Assembly: GCA_903858445.1 (NCBI GenBank)
Contig: CAIOIX010000160.1
Span: 1 to 64,000 of the forward strand
DNA length: 64,000 nt
Origin: an uncultured beta proteobacterium
Lineage (GTDB): Bacteria > Pseudomonadota > Gammaproteobacteria > Burkholderiales > Burkholderiaceae
Direction of reading: 5' to 3'
Shown here: positions 35,767 through 45,123 of the stretch, piece after piece
Layout: each line of letters opens with the position of its first letter
Numbering within the stretch: the first letter of the stretch is position 1
Notes under the pieces: generated by a model
The model's input: only the letters and a program-made list of their open reading frames with translations
Database searches by the model: none
What the model was told of the DNA's origin: nothing
Position numbers and translations under genes: made by a program

Positions 35767-36696
35767 TTATTCATTCTCGTCTGGTGCTAGCTTCAGAACT
35801 TCAAATGCCGCTTTAAGGCGAATTTCATAGTTCTTCTTCACCTTAGCCGCTTCATCTGCAGGCCATTTCTTAAAGCCTTCGCCTTTGGCAATGCCACTCT
35901 TGCCAGCTTTCACTAAATCCATTACACAGGCAGGGGGCGCAGTGATATTCGAGAGGGATGGATAAATCACCTCAGCTGCCAAGGTCATACCCTCCCAGCC
36001 GGAAATTTCTTTTTGAGTCATGGGGCCTACTGCTGCATAGCGAAAGCCAAAGCTATATCGAACAGCCGTATCAATGTCTGCGGGGGTAGCGATGCCTTCT
36101 TGAACAAGTGAAAGCGCTTCACGCATTAAGGCATGCTGAATGCGATTCGCCAAAAATCCAGGGATATCCTTTTTAACCAAAACTGGTTTTTTACCGTGGG
36201 CGCGATAAAACTCGCACACCTTCTCTGCTAAGACTGGATCGGATTTTTCGCCTAATACTATCTCTACTAGTGGCACTACATGGGCAGGCATAAAGTAGTG
36301 GGCATTAAACATACGATGCGCAGTAGAGAGGCCTTTTGCAATATCGCTAATGGGGAAGCCTGAGCTATTACTGCCAATAGGAACATTAGCAGGGACCCGC
36401 TGATCTAAATTTGCGAAGAGCTCTTTTTTGAGATCCATGCGCTCTGAAACTGTTTCAATAACAAGGTCAGTATTAGCCCAGTCATTCCATCCTGCGATAG
36501 TGCCACCGATCAGTTCACCGCCTTGATCACGCCATTTGAGATCAATCGCATCGGCACAAGCCTCAATCGCTTTAAAGGTACCATCAGCTTTTGTTTGATC
36601 GCGGCCGAGAATAATAGTCTTCGCACCATAAGCTAAAAAGCCAGCTGCAATTCCAACGCCCATTGTGCCCGTGCCCATCACTACGACTTTGCTCAT
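35767..36696 (-). CDS. 3-hydroxyacyl-CoA dehydrogenase-like NAD-binding protein
   Basis: A 309-residue two-domain protein. The Rossmann motif is MGTGTMGVGIAAGFLAYGAKTIIL; the conserved SNSSGFPISDIA, MFNAHYFMPAHVVPLVEIV (catalytic His) and KKDIPGFLANRIQHALMREA follow. The C-terminal helical domain contains YSFGFRYAAVGPM. Its size is that of single-domain 3-hydroxybutyryl-CoA or related hydroxy-acid dehydrogenases; HYFMPAH replaces the usual HFFNPxP, so the substrate may be a free hydroxy acid. Related to the gene at 45124. Confidence 0.88.
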   Translation of the reverse strand: MSKVVVMGTGTMGVGIAAGFLAYGAKTIILGRDQTKADGTFKAIEACADAIDLKWRDQGGELIGGTIAGWNDWANTDLVIETVSERMDLKKELFANLDQRVPANVPIGSNSSGFPISDIAKGLSTAHRMFNAHYFMPAHVVPLVEIVLGEKSDPVLAEKVCEFYRAHGKKPVLVKKDIPGFLANRIQHALMREALSLVQEGIATPADIDTAVRYSFGFRYAAVGPMTQKEISGWEGMTLAAEVIYPSLSNITAPPACVMDLVKAGKSGIAKGEGFKKWPADEAAKVKKNYEIRLKAAFEVLKLAPDENE

Positions 36697-36802
36697 ATTT
36701 CTTCCATTAACTAAGTTGGTTTGAACCTGAATTATTCCTCATTTAAGAATGTTCGAATGATTTAAATTCTAGATACAATCATTTTTTGATTAAGGAGCCT
36801 AG

Positions 36803-37936
36803 ATGCCTATCATTGAGTCCGTACAAGTTGCCTCAGTTGCAGTTCCTTTGGATAAAGTTACTTCCTTCTCAACCCGCACAGTATCTGAGCGTCATTACTG
36901 TTTAGTTAAGGTGCGCGGCAAAGATGGCAATGAGGGTATTGGATTTTGTTACGTAGGTAGCGCCGGTGGTGATATCGCCAAACTCGCGGTGGAGCAATTG
37001 TTAGCACCCAAACTTATTGGCCAGAATAGTCATCGTAGTGAAGGCCTATGGATGGACATGTATAACGAATCCATTTTGCAAGGCCGCACTGGCGCTGTCA
37101 TGCGTGGCATTTCTATCTTAGATACTGCGCTTTGGGATCTCAATGCGCGCTCAGCAAAACTCCCCTTGCATCACTACCTTGGTTCCGTGGTTCATGATCG
37201 TGTCCCTGCATATGCCAGTGGTGGCTATTACTTAGAGGGTAAGACACCCGCTAAGTTAGGCAAGGAGATGGAGTCGTATGTGACCCAAGGTTTTAAGGCC
37301 GTCAAGATGAAGGTGGGCCGTCTGTCTCCTCGTGAAGAAGAGGCACGTGTCAAGGCAGCTCGTAAGGCGGTTGGTGATGATGTGTTGCTGACGCTGGATG
37401 CGAATAATGCATGGCGAGATTTACCCACAGCACTTGAATATATTCGTCGCTTTGAAGCTTACAACCCCTATTGGATTGAAGAGCCGTTTTCTCCAGATGC
37501 GATTGATCTTCATGCCGCTTTAGCGCGTCACACCAAAATCAATGTAGCTACTGGCGAGATGGAAGCCGGGCGCTGGCGTTTTAGAGAACTTATTGATGCT
37601 GGTGGCGTCGCCATTTTGCAATCAGATGCCGCAGTATGTGGTGGTATCACTGAGTGGCGCCGCATATCCGCCTATGCCGATGTCAAGGGTATTACGGTTT
37701 GTCCACATTGGATGCATGATTTGCATGCGCCATTGGTAGCAGCCACTCCTAATGCGCGTTTTGTCGAGTTCTTCTTGGATGATCAAGTGCTCAATTTCCG
37801 CCGACTCATTAACAAGCAGTTGACCTTTAAAAATGGCGATTTGATATTGCATCAAACTCCTGGCCTTGGCTTTGAGTTTGACGAGTCTGCCGTCAAAAAA
37901 TATGCCGGTAAAGCGGCTTGGACGAAGATTGTATGA
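36803..37936 (+). CDS. Mandelate racemase/muconate lactonizing enzyme-family protein (enolase superfamily)
   Basis: A 377-residue protein. The N-terminal capping domain is followed by a barrel with the KxK motif (FKAVKMKVGRL), metal ligands in TLDANNAW, WIEEPF and ATGEMEAG, and the His-Asp region LQSDAAVCGG and CPHWMHDLHAPL. This is the mandelate-racemase subgroup, which includes many sugar-acid dehydratases. The neighbours (Ldh, Bug, TRAP, DapA-like, hydroxyacid dehydrogenase) suggest acid-sugar or hydroxy-acid breakdown. Exact substrate not readable. Confidence 0.9.
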   Translation: MPIIESVQVASVAVPLDKVTSFSTRTVSERHYCLVKVRGKDGNEGIGFCYVGSAGGDIAKLAVEQLLAPKLIGQNSHRSEGLWMDMYNESILQGRTGAVMRGISILDTALWDLNARSAKLPLHHYLGSVVHDRVPAYASGGYYLEGKTPAKLGKEMESYVTQGFKAVKMKVGRLSPREEEARVKAARKAVGDDVLLTLDANNAWRDLPTALEYIRRFEAYNPYWIEEPFSPDAIDLHAALARHTKINVATGEMEAGRWRFRELIDAGGVAILQSDAAVCGGITEWRRISAYADVKGITVCPHWMHDLHAPLVAATPNARFVEFFLDDQVLNFRRLINKQLTFKNGDLILHQTPGLGFEFDESAVKKYAGKAAWTKIV

Positions 37937-39000
37937 ATAAGATGAACACACTGAAAACAGTATCTGTAGCAAGAGCAGAAGAATTTATTGCCGAAGTACT
38001 TTCTGCTGCAGGGGTTCCTGAGGGTGATGCGCAACTAGTAGGTCGGTTAATGGTGCGCTCTGATCTCGCTGGAGCTGATGGGCATGGTATTTTTCGTTTA
38101 CCTGCCTATATGAAGCGTATTAAAGCTGGTGGCGCCAATTTACATCCAAAGATTGTGTTGGAAAAAGATCGTGGCGCATCAGCTTTATTAAATGGGGATA
38201 GCGCTCTAGGTCACTTGGTGATGGCTAAATCAGTAGAGCTGGCTACAGACCGAGCTCGTCAATTTGGGGTTGCCTGGATTGGTAGTCATCACGGTAATCA
38301 TTCAGGGGCTGCCTCTGTTTATGTGCGCATGATTGCGGAAGCCGGTTTAGTGGGTATTTATATGGCGGTCGGTAACGCTAACCACATGGCCCCTTGGGGT
38401 GGGATTGATTTGCTCTTATCTACTAATCCAATCGCAATTGCGGTACCCGCTAAAAATCGCCCCATCGTTCTGCTCGATATGGCGACCACAGTTGCAGCTT
38501 ACGGCAAAGTGAAATTGGCCGCTCAACGGGGGGAGCAAATGCCGGAAGGCTGGATGATTGATAAACAGGGTAAACCTTTGACCGATCCACAGCGCTCTGG
38601 TGAGGGTTCCTTACTGCCGATTGGGGATTACAAGGGCTATGGCCTAGCTTTAATGGTGAGCTTGCTGGCGGGCTCATTGAATGGCGCTGCTGCTGGTAAA
38701 GATACGATTGATTTCAATGAGCATCACGATATTGAAACAAATACGGGGCAGGTGGTGATTGCAGTTGATCCTTCCGCTTTTGGGGACGTCGATGTATTTT
38801 TGGAGCGAGTTACTAAGGTAGTCGAGGATATTGCGCAGTCAAGCAAATTACCAGGAGTTGAGCACATTCACATACCCGGAGAGGGTGCCGCAGCAACTTC
38901 TGCAAAACGCACTCAAGATGGCATTCCAATTTCACCTGAATTGCTCGCCAGTTTGAATGCGTGTGCTGCCGAGTGGGGAGTGCCCACTTTGGCTTTGTAA
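37933..39000 (+). CDS. Ldh-family (malate/L-lactate/ureidoglycolate) NAD(P)-dependent oxidoreductase
   Basis: A 355-residue protein from the ATG at 37933, which overlaps the previous stop (ATGA); the ORF track starts five codons earlier at a TTG. Family blocks are RSDLAGADGHGIFRLPAYMKRI, ATDRARQFGVAWIGSHHGNHSGAASVYV, GNANHMAPWGGIDLLLSTNPIAIAVPA and LPIGDYKGYGLALMVSLLAG. These are non-Rossmann NAD(P) enzymes acting on 2-hydroxy or 2-oxo acids. Coupled to the enolase-superfamily gene, it likely acts on the same pathway. Confidence 0.9.
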   Translation: MNKMNTLKTVSVARAEEFIAEVLSAAGVPEGDAQLVGRLMVRSDLAGADGHGIFRLPAYMKRIKAGGANLHPKIVLEKDRGASALLNGDSALGHLVMAKSVELATDRARQFGVAWIGSHHGNHSGAASVYVRMIAEAGLVGIYMAVGNANHMAPWGGIDLLLSTNPIAIAVPAKNRPIVLLDMATTVAAYGKVKLAAQRGEQMPEGWMIDKQGKPLTDPQRSGEGSLLPIGDYKGYGLALMVSLLAGSLNGAAAGKDTIDFNEHHDIETNTGQVVIAVDPSAFGDVDVFLERVTKVVEDIAQSSKLPGVEHIHIPGEGAAATSAKRTQDGIPISPELLASLNACAAEWGVPTLAL

Positions 39001-39026
39001 AGCATCAATAAGCTGCTAAGCTGATT

Positions 39027-39055
39027 TTGTAAAAACTGTAATAACAAATTATAAA
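39027..39055 (+). promoter_or_regulatory. Putative promoter of the Bug gene at 39075
   Basis: TTGTAA (39027-39032), a 17-base spacer and TATAAA (39050-39055) match sigma70 consensus at 4/6 and 5/6. AGGAGAG just before the ATG is a strong ribosome binding site. Prediction by eye. Confidence 0.4.
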
Positions 39056-39074
39056 AAAATAATAGGAGAGTTAA

Positions 39075-40055
39075 ATGAAGTTTTTATCCATTGCGGTGCT
39101 CAGCTGTCGCATCTTCCTTGCGGCTTCTTTTGCGCTTGCCGTAAACTCAGTTTTTGCCGCATATCCTGACAAGCCGATCAAAATGTTGATTGGTTATGCG
39201 CCAGGGAGCTCAACCGATATTGTTGGTCGTATGGTTGCCCAAGATCTTAGTTTGCTATTGAAGCAGCCTATTATTGTTGAGAATCGCGGCGGGGCTGCTG
39301 GAAGTATTGCGGCTGATGCAGTTGCCAAAGCTGTGCCAGATGGCTACACCATTTTGTTTGCCCAAAATGGTTTAGCGATTACCGTTGCTGCTAATCCAAA
39401 ACTCCCATTTAATGGCATGAAGGATTTGATTCCAGTGGTAGGTGTTTCTGCAACACCGCATATTTTGATTGTGAACAATAACTCCCCAATTAAAAGCGTT
39501 GCCGAACTAATTGCAGATTTAAAAGCTAACCCCGGTAAGCGTAGTTTTGCTTCCTCAGGAATTGGCAACTCTGATCATATGGCTGGCGAGTTATTTTTAT
39601 CTTTAACTAATACCCAGGCCATTCATGTGCCCTATAAAGGCGGCTCTCCTGCGGCAACTGACGTGCTCGGCGGCCAAATTGATTTCTATTTCGCTGGCAT
39701 GCCTGTGGGTTACCCACTATATAAGGCTGACAAAGTTCGCGGCCTCGCGGTAACAAGTAAGCATCGTTTTAGCGGCACTCCTGAGTTACCTACAGTTTTA
39801 GAGTCAGGTGTCGCGGAGTACGACATGGCCTTATGGCAAGGTGTTTTTGTACCTGCTAGCACGCCTAAGGCTGTTATTGCTACGCTGACTGCTAGCGTTT
39901 TAAAGGTATTAGATACCCCAGAGATGAAGGACCGCTTTATTAAGGCCGGCGTACAAATTGCACCATTAAATCAAGCGCGTTTTAGCGACCTGTATTTTTC
40001 AGATATCACCCGCTGGAAGCGGGTGATAGAGAAGTCCAATATTAAGTTAGATTAA
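39075..40055 (+). CDS. Bug-family substrate-binding protein
   Basis: A 326-residue periplasmic protein with a signal peptide ending NSVFAA and the signature YPDKPIKMLIGYAPGSSTDIVGRMVA, then VENRGGAAGSIAADAVAKAVPDGYTILFA and DVLGGQIDFYFAG. It lies 74 bp after the Ldh-family gene, likely delivering the substrate of that pathway, though the only complete permease nearby is of TRAP type on the other strand. Confidence 0.9.
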   Translation: MKFLSIAVLSCRIFLAASFALAVNSVFAAYPDKPIKMLIGYAPGSSTDIVGRMVAQDLSLLLKQPIIVENRGGAAGSIAADAVAKAVPDGYTILFAQNGLAITVAANPKLPFNGMKDLIPVVGVSATPHILIVNNNSPIKSVAELIADLKANPGKRSFASSGIGNSDHMAGELFLSLTNTQAIHVPYKGGSPAATDVLGGQIDFYFAGMPVGYPLYKADKVRGLAVTSKHRFSGTPELPTVLESGVAEYDMALWQGVFVPASTPKAVIATLTASVLKVLDTPEMKDRFIKAGVQIAPLNQARFSDLYFSDITRWKRVIEKSNIKLD

Positions 40056-40064
40056 TTTAGTACT

Positions 40065-40105
40065 GCCAACTGCTGCTTAGCCACTCAAGCGGCAGTTGGC
40101 CTTAA
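40065..40105 (+). terminator. Hairpin between the convergent Bug and TRAP genes
   Basis: GCCAACTGCTGC and GCGGCAGTTGGC pair over 12 positions with one wobble around a 12-base loop. The right arm lies in the 3' end of the TRAP gene. The following CTTAACTTTA is only moderately T-rich, so terminator strength is uncertain. Confidence 0.4.
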
Positions 40106-42097
40106 CTTTAAATGCCGCATAGTTTGGGTGGCTATCACTAAACCAAATCCAATGAATCCAAGCAGGTCTGCTTCGGTGGCTGGGTATGCTAAAGCCACAC
40201 CAGAGACCACCATCAAAATGCGCTCATAGATTTTGGTTTTCTCAATAAACCAACCTTGAAGTCCGCCTGCCAGGCAAATGATGCCAACCACTGCGGTAAA
40301 GGTGATCCAGGCAATCTGCATCCAATTGGCTTGAGCAAGTGCATCTGTAGAGCCCATTAACAAAAGACTTACGCCAGATTTGTCGAGCACAAACATGAAT
40401 GGCACCAAGATTGCAGGCGCTACATATTTCCAAGTTTGTAACGTTGTCTTGTAGGGATTTCCTTTGCAGATTGCCGCCGCTGCAAAAGGAGAGAGTGCAG
40501 TAGGGGGAGACACCTCTGACAGCACAGCGTAATAGAAGATAAACATGTGCGCTGCAAATGCAGGGACACCCAAATTAATGAGGGCAGGTGCTGCAATCAC
40601 GGCACAGATGATGTATGAGGCCGTTACTGGCACCGCAAGCCCTACAACCCACACTACAAGTGAAGTGAAGATAGCCGTGAGTAAGAGTGAGCCACCCGCA
40701 TACTGAATGACAATAGAACTGAACTTGAGACCCAAGCCTGTTAGGGTCACCGTGCCAACAATTAAGCCTGCGCCTGCACAAGTAGCCGCAATTGCGAGTA
40801 CACCCGTTGAGCCTGAAGCCAGCGCTTTAGTGAGGTTTGAGTTATATAAACCGCCTAAGATTGGCCCTTTACCCTTGAACCATGCCCATGGAATGATCGC
40901 GGTATCTTCACGCAACATACTAGAAAGTGCGGAGACTACAGTTGCCCAGAACACTGACATCACTGGCGAGAAGCCAAATAGCATGAAGACAACAATGGAA
41001 ATGAGCGAGAAGAAGTGGAACCAATATTTTTTGGTTAACTGCCAAGCGGTTTCTGCTGCCTGGAAATGAATATTCTTCATGCCGTATTTACGAACATCAA
41101 TTTCCACCATCACGAATAAGCCGAGATAGAAAAGAATCGTTGGAATGGTCGCCATTAGCAACACATCTAAATAAGAAATCTTTAAGAAATCCGCAATCAA
41201 GAACGCAGCGGCACCCAGCACAGGCGGGGAGATGATGGCACCCAAGCCGCCGGCAGCCAATAAACCACCTGCAGCGTTTCTTTCGTATCCTACTTTTTCT
41301 AACATGGGGGCTGCAACAGAGCCAACCGTAACGGTAGTGGCTACACCAGATCCAGAAGGGCCGCCCAATAAGAATGAAGACATCACGATAGTTCTGCCAA
41401 CCCCGGATGACTTGCCACCCATTGCAGCAAATGAGAAGTCGATGAAGAACTTGCCAGCCCCGGTAAATTGTAAGAAGGCGCCAAAGATAGTAAAGAGAAT
41501 GATGAGGGTTGCCGAAACGTCTACTGCAGTTCCATAGATGCCTTCAAGGGTCATATACATATAACCAACCAAACGATCAAGGCCATAGCCTTTGTGTGTC
41601 CATGGTGCTGGTAGGTAGTTGCCAAATAATGCATAAGCCAAAAATAGACCTGTTACCCCAACCAAGATCATGCCATTCGTTCTACGGACGCTTTCCAGAA
41701 TTAATAGAATGAGTCCCAGGCCAACAATGACATCCGTTGGGTTTGGCGCGGTATTTCTATCGGCGAAGTCATCGCCACCGCTGAGGATGTAGTAAGCAAT
41801 AGCTACTGAGCCGATAGCAAATAAGATATCCCACCACATTAAGCGATTTCTAAAACGGTTCGCAATGGGAAAGCTGAGGAAAACTAAAAACAGAACTAGC
41901 GCAACGTGAATGACTCTCAGTTGTTGCGTAGGAACGATAGAGTAGGCAGCGTATAAGTGAAACAAAGACATGCCAACAGCCACTAGGGTGATGAATTTCG
42001 CTAGCATTCCCTTGTAATTATTAGAGTCGCCTTCCTCTTGCTTTATAAAGGCGTCTAATTTTTCTTGTGTTTCGTTATCAATCACGTTTTCACTCAT
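40085..42097 (-). CDS. TRAP transporter fused 4TM/12TM permease subunit
   Basis: A 670-residue protein with an N-terminal small-subunit part (about four helices, residues 30-150) fused to the large DctM-like subunit, totalling some 16-18 helices. Conserved blocks include GGPSGSGVATTVTVGSVAAPMLEKVGYERNAAGGLLAAGGLGAIISPPVLGAAAFLIADFL and ATCAGAGLIVGTVTLTGLGLKFS. This fused form pairs with TAXI-type binding proteins, and a TAXI gene lies directly upstream, so the pair forms one sodium-driven organic-acid importer. Confidence 0.95.
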   Translation of the reverse strand: MSENVIDNETQEKLDAFIKQEEGDSNNYKGMLAKFITLVAVGMSLFHLYAAYSIVPTQQLRVIHVALVLFLVFLSFPIANRFRNRLMWWDILFAIGSVAIAYYILSGGDDFADRNTAPNPTDVIVGLGLILLILESVRRTNGMILVGVTGLFLAYALFGNYLPAPWTHKGYGLDRLVGYMYMTLEGIYGTAVDVSATLIILFTIFGAFLQFTGAGKFFIDFSFAAMGGKSSGVGRTIVMSSFLLGGPSGSGVATTVTVGSVAAPMLEKVGYERNAAGGLLAAGGLGAIISPPVLGAAAFLIADFLKISYLDVLLMATIPTILFYLGLFVMVEIDVRKYGMKNIHFQAAETAWQLTKKYWFHFFSLISIVVFMLFGFSPVMSVFWATVVSALSSMLREDTAIIPWAWFKGKGPILGGLYNSNLTKALASGSTGVLAIAATCAGAGLIVGTVTLTGLGLKFSSIVIQYAGGSLLLTAIFTSLVVWVVGLAVPVTASYIICAVIAAPALINLGVPAFAAHMFIFYYAVLSEVSPPTALSPFAAAAICKGNPYKTTLQTWKYVAPAILVPFMFVLDKSGVSLLLMGSTDALAQANWMQIAWITFTAVVGIICLAGGLQGWFIEKTKIYERILMVVSGVALAYPATEADLLGFIGFGLVIATQTMRHLKLRPTAA

Positions 42098-42148
42098 GTC
42101 TCAACCTATTTTTATTTGTATGTTTACTTGTATGGCACTACTTCAGTA

Positions 42149-42180
42149 CAAAAATAAAGGGGTGAACTAAGTCACCCCTT
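42149..42180 (-). terminator. Rho-independent terminator after the TAXI gene (minus strand)
   Basis: AAGGGGTGA and TCACCCCTT pair perfectly around a six-base loop. Read on the minus strand the hairpin is followed by TATTTTTG. It lies between the TAXI gene and the permease gene, so it may lower permease expression relative to the binding protein. Confidence 0.7.
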
Positions 42181-42189
42181 GTGCGATGC

Positions 42190-43140
42190 TTAATTTACCT
42201 TGATATTCTTTTCTTTGAAGAATTTCAAAGCGCCCGCATGAAATTCAATGGGGGTAGATTTTTGTTTTTGATTCTCAAGGGAGACATTCATGTACTCCTG
42301 GTGGGTGCGCACGAGCTCTAGCTTGTTGTCAAAGACCGCCTTCACAATTTTGTAAGCCTCTATATCTGGCATATTGGCATTGACCACCAAAATATTTGCC
42401 ACGGCTGCCACTTTGTTATCTTTCGACATGCCGCTATAGGTAGCCTTTGGAATCACCGTTGCAAAATATAAGTTGCCATATTTTTTATTCATGGCGGCGA
42501 TTTCATCAGTGGTGTCGACCATCACAATTTTTGTGCCGGGCGTATTGGCTAAGTCAGTAACGGCTGCTGTTGGCAAACCACCAACCCAAAAGAAAGCGTC
42601 AATCTTACGATCCTTAACAGCATTAACGGACTCTGCAACGCTCAAACGCTCGCGTTTTACATCTTTATCTTTATCAAGGCCAGCAGATTCAAGCAAACGG
42701 AAAGCCATGACTTCAGTAGCGCTACCAGGGGCGCCAGTACTAATGCGCTTACCCTTGAGGTCTTTCATTGATTTAATACCAGTGCCTTCAACCGTCACAA
42801 CGTGCATTAGATTTGGATAAAGAACCAGTAGGGTACGCAAATCCACCTTCTTGCCTGAAAATTTACCTTCACCAATTTGTGCATCTTTTGCCGCATCAGC
42901 CATCACAAAGCCGACGTATGGCTTACCAGTACCAATTAGGTTCAGGTTATCGACTGAGCCGCCCGTGACTTCAGCGGTTGCAGACATGCCCGGAACCTTG
43001 CTAGAGAGAACTGAAGCAAGACCGCCACCCATTGGGTAATAAACACCGCCTGTGCCACCTGTAGCAATAGAAATATTTTGCGCTTGAGCGCCTCCCCATA
43101 GTAGGACCATGGATAGGGCTAATATTTTTATAAATTTCAT
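42190..43140 (-). CDS. TAXI-family TRAP transporter substrate-binding protein
   Basis: A 316-residue protein with a signal peptide (ending GGAQAQ) and the TAXI signature ISIATGGTGGVYYPMGGGLASVLS, then GGSVDNLNLIGTGKPYVGFVMADAAKDA and GKRISTGAPGSATEVMAFRLLESAGLD. It captures substrate for the fused permease encoded downstream. It is preceded by the DapA-like gene on the same strand, 30 bp away. Confidence 0.95.
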   Translation of the reverse strand: MKFIKILALSMVLLWGGAQAQNISIATGGTGGVYYPMGGGLASVLSSKVPGMSATAEVTGGSVDNLNLIGTGKPYVGFVMADAAKDAQIGEGKFSGKKVDLRTLLVLYPNLMHVVTVEGTGIKSMKDLKGKRISTGAPGSATEVMAFRLLESAGLDKDKDVKRERLSVAESVNAVKDRKIDAFFWVGGLPTAAVTDLANTPGTKIVMVDTTDEIAAMNKKYGNLYFATVIPKATYSGMSKDNKVAAVANILVVNANMPDIEAYKIVKAVFDNKLELVRTHQEYMNVSLENQKQKSTPIEFHAGALKFFKEKNIKVN

Positions 43141-43170
43141 TCTTTTGTCTCCTATTGAATGAGGTCTTGA

Positions 43171-44097
43171 TTAAAGACCGGGCATGCTGAAATTCATTTT
43201 TTGTAGCTCGCCGAGCAACTTAGTTTGCTGGTCTGCACTTAACTGCATGAGTGGTGGACGCACTCTGAGCCACTCAGGATTTTTGCTGAAATGAGCAACG
43301 GCAGTTTTCATGCCTGCAATCATTTGGTATTGAGCAAAGACTGCGCGCACTTTATCTAAGTCTGCTTGTTTTTGGTCGGCATCAGCTGCATGCCAATTGG
43401 CCGCTAGATCAGCGATCGCTTTTGGATTGACGTTAGCCGTTGCTGAGATGCAACCAACACCACCAGCGCGCAATGTGCGCATCAGGAAACTTTCGCTACC
43501 GGCATACACGCGAAAGCCTGCTGGAGCCAATAGTTTGATTACAGATTCGGTATAGGCCCAATCGCCAGAGCTATCTTTCATACCAATAACAGTCTTTGGA
43601 TACTCTTTTACTAAACGCTCGAGCAAAGATAAGCTTAAGGTAATTTTAGTAACAGGGGGAATGTTGTAAATATAGACTTGCAATGCTGCATCGCCTACCT
43701 TTTGAATGACTTCAGAGTAATAAGCGAAGAGACCATCATCGGTGACATCTTTGTAATAGAAGGGCGGCAACATCAACACGCCAGCGCATTTGTGATTGAC
43801 GGCATGACGAGTCATGCTGACTGTTGCATCAATTGATGTAGCTCCTGTGCCAGGCATCATATGGGCAGGATTGAGACCACCTTCAATCAGCGCTGTCAAA
43901 GTGTTCATTTTTTGTGGGGCTGACATGGAGTTTGCTTCAGAGTTTGTACCAAACACTGCTTGGCCAACTCCATTTGCTTCAAGCCACTGACATTGTTTCA
44001 GTAGAGTCTTGGGATCAGGATTGCCATCTTCCTTGAAGGGTGTGAGTACTGGCGATAAAACTGCTGGCAATGTAGAAGGATGCAAAGTGATGGTCAT
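43171..44097 (-). CDS. Dihydrodipicolinate synthase/N-acetylneuraminate lyase-family protein
   Basis: A 308-residue TIM barrel of the class I aldolase DapA family. The Schiff-base lysine is in VIGMKDSSGDW and the conserved tyrosine in VYIYNIPPVTKITL; the GTNSEANSMS segment takes the place of the GTTGE-type phosphate/keto-acid site. Because it sits in a catabolic operon with a hydroxyacid dehydrogenase and a TRAP importer, it is more likely an aldolase or dehydratase for a keto acid than lysine-biosynthetic DapA. Confidence 0.9.
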   Translation of the reverse strand: MTITLHPSTLPAVLSPVLTPFKEDGNPDPKTLLKQCQWLEANGVGQAVFGTNSEANSMSAPQKMNTLTALIEGGLNPAHMMPGTGATSIDATVSMTRHAVNHKCAGVLMLPPFYYKDVTDDGLFAYYSEVIQKVGDAALQVYIYNIPPVTKITLSLSLLERLVKEYPKTVIGMKDSSGDWAYTESVIKLLAPAGFRVYAGSESFLMRTLRAGGVGCISATANVNPKAIADLAANWHAADADQKQADLDKVRAVFAQYQMIAGMKTAVAHFSKNPEWLRVRPPLMQLSADQQTKLLGELQKMNFSMPGL

Positions 44098-44109
44098 GCT
44101 GACTCCAAG

Positions 44110-45039
44110 TTAATTTGGTACTTCTGTAAGAAGTGGCTGTTGATTAAAAAAGGCTTCTAAATTATCTACGGCTAAGTTGGTCATTGCTATCCGTGTTTCC
44201 GAGGTAGCGCTGCCAATGTGTGGCGTTAGTAAAACATTATCTAGACTTAAGAACGCTGGGTCGGGATTGGGTTCATTGTCGAACACATCGAGTGCTGCAC
44301 CAGCAATTCTTTTATGTTGCAGTGCATATAAAAGTGCTCTCTCATCCACTACGCTTCCGCGCGCAATATTGACAAGGTATGAAGTTGGTCCTAGAGCCTC
44401 CAGAATGTCCGCATTAATGACTTTGTCTGTTGCTGGACTGGCTGGGCAGGCTAAGAAAAGAATGTCAGATTCCATGGCTAGATCTTTAACGTGAGAGATA
44501 AAGCGGTAGGGCACATCCTTTTTGGAGGGGCCGCTGTAAATCAGCTCGACCTTAAAGGGTTCAAGTCGTTTTGCCAAATCCTGCCCAATTCGCCCCATAC
44601 CAAGGATGCCGACTTTTTTACCGGCTAAGGTGGTGGTTAAGGGGAAAAGTCCTTTAGACCATGCGCCGCTTTTTAGAAACTCCTGGGATTGAGGGAGGCG
44701 GCGTATGAGCCCAAACATCATGCCGATCGCTAGCTCACAAACTGCATCATTTAAGACCCCGGGAGTATTGGAAGCCTTGATACCTTGCTGCTTAAGGTAT
44801 TCCAGCGGTAAATTATCGTAACCGACACCACACGTTGTCACCAGGCGAATGCTCGGTATTTGCTTTACTAAAGCCTCGGGTAGTTTGGTGTTTGAGCGTA
44901 CTAAAATGGCCTGAAAGTGACCTTCTGGTGCTGGTGCATTAGGATCTAAGAGGAAGGTAGGATTAAAACGGCGATTGATTTCCGCCTGCATCAGGTCAGG
45001 GAAATATCCGACCTGCAGTACTGAATTGACTGGGATCAT
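44110..45039 (-). CDS. 2-hydroxyacid dehydrogenase (D-isomer-specific family)
   Basis: A 309-residue protein with the NAD motif GILGMGRIGQDLAKRL and the catalytic triad Arg in LVNIARGSVVDERAL, Glu in DVFDNEPNPDP and His in LTPHIGSATSET. GVGYDNLPLEYLKQQGIKASNTPGVLNDAVCELAIGMM is typical of glyoxylate/hydroxypyruvate reductase-like members. First gene of a minus-strand operon running through the DapA-like, TAXI and TRAP genes. Confidence 0.92.
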   Translation of the reverse strand: MIPVNSVLQVGYFPDLMQAEINRRFNPTFLLDPNAPAPEGHFQAILVRSNTKLPEALVKQIPSIRLVTTCGVGYDNLPLEYLKQQGIKASNTPGVLNDAVCELAIGMMFGLIRRLPQSQEFLKSGAWSKGLFPLTTTLAGKKVGILGMGRIGQDLAKRLEPFKVELIYSGPSKKDVPYRFISHVKDLAMESDILFLACPASPATDKVINADILEALGPTSYLVNIARGSVVDERALLYALQHKRIAGAALDVFDNEPNPDPAFLSLDNVLLTPHIGSATSETRIAMTNLAVDNLEAFFNQQPLLTEVPN

Positions 45040-45123
45040 GTCTCACTTACTTTTTTATTGAAATAATGATGTCATTGTAAGTGGATTCGTATTCTACTTT
45101 TACCTCTTTTAGGAGAAAACCAG

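Noticed and set aside
41232-41537. 101-residue plus-strand ORF opposite the TRAP permease
   Set aside because: Pro/Ala-rich antisense translation of hydrophobic helices; the minus strand encodes conserved TRAP blocks.
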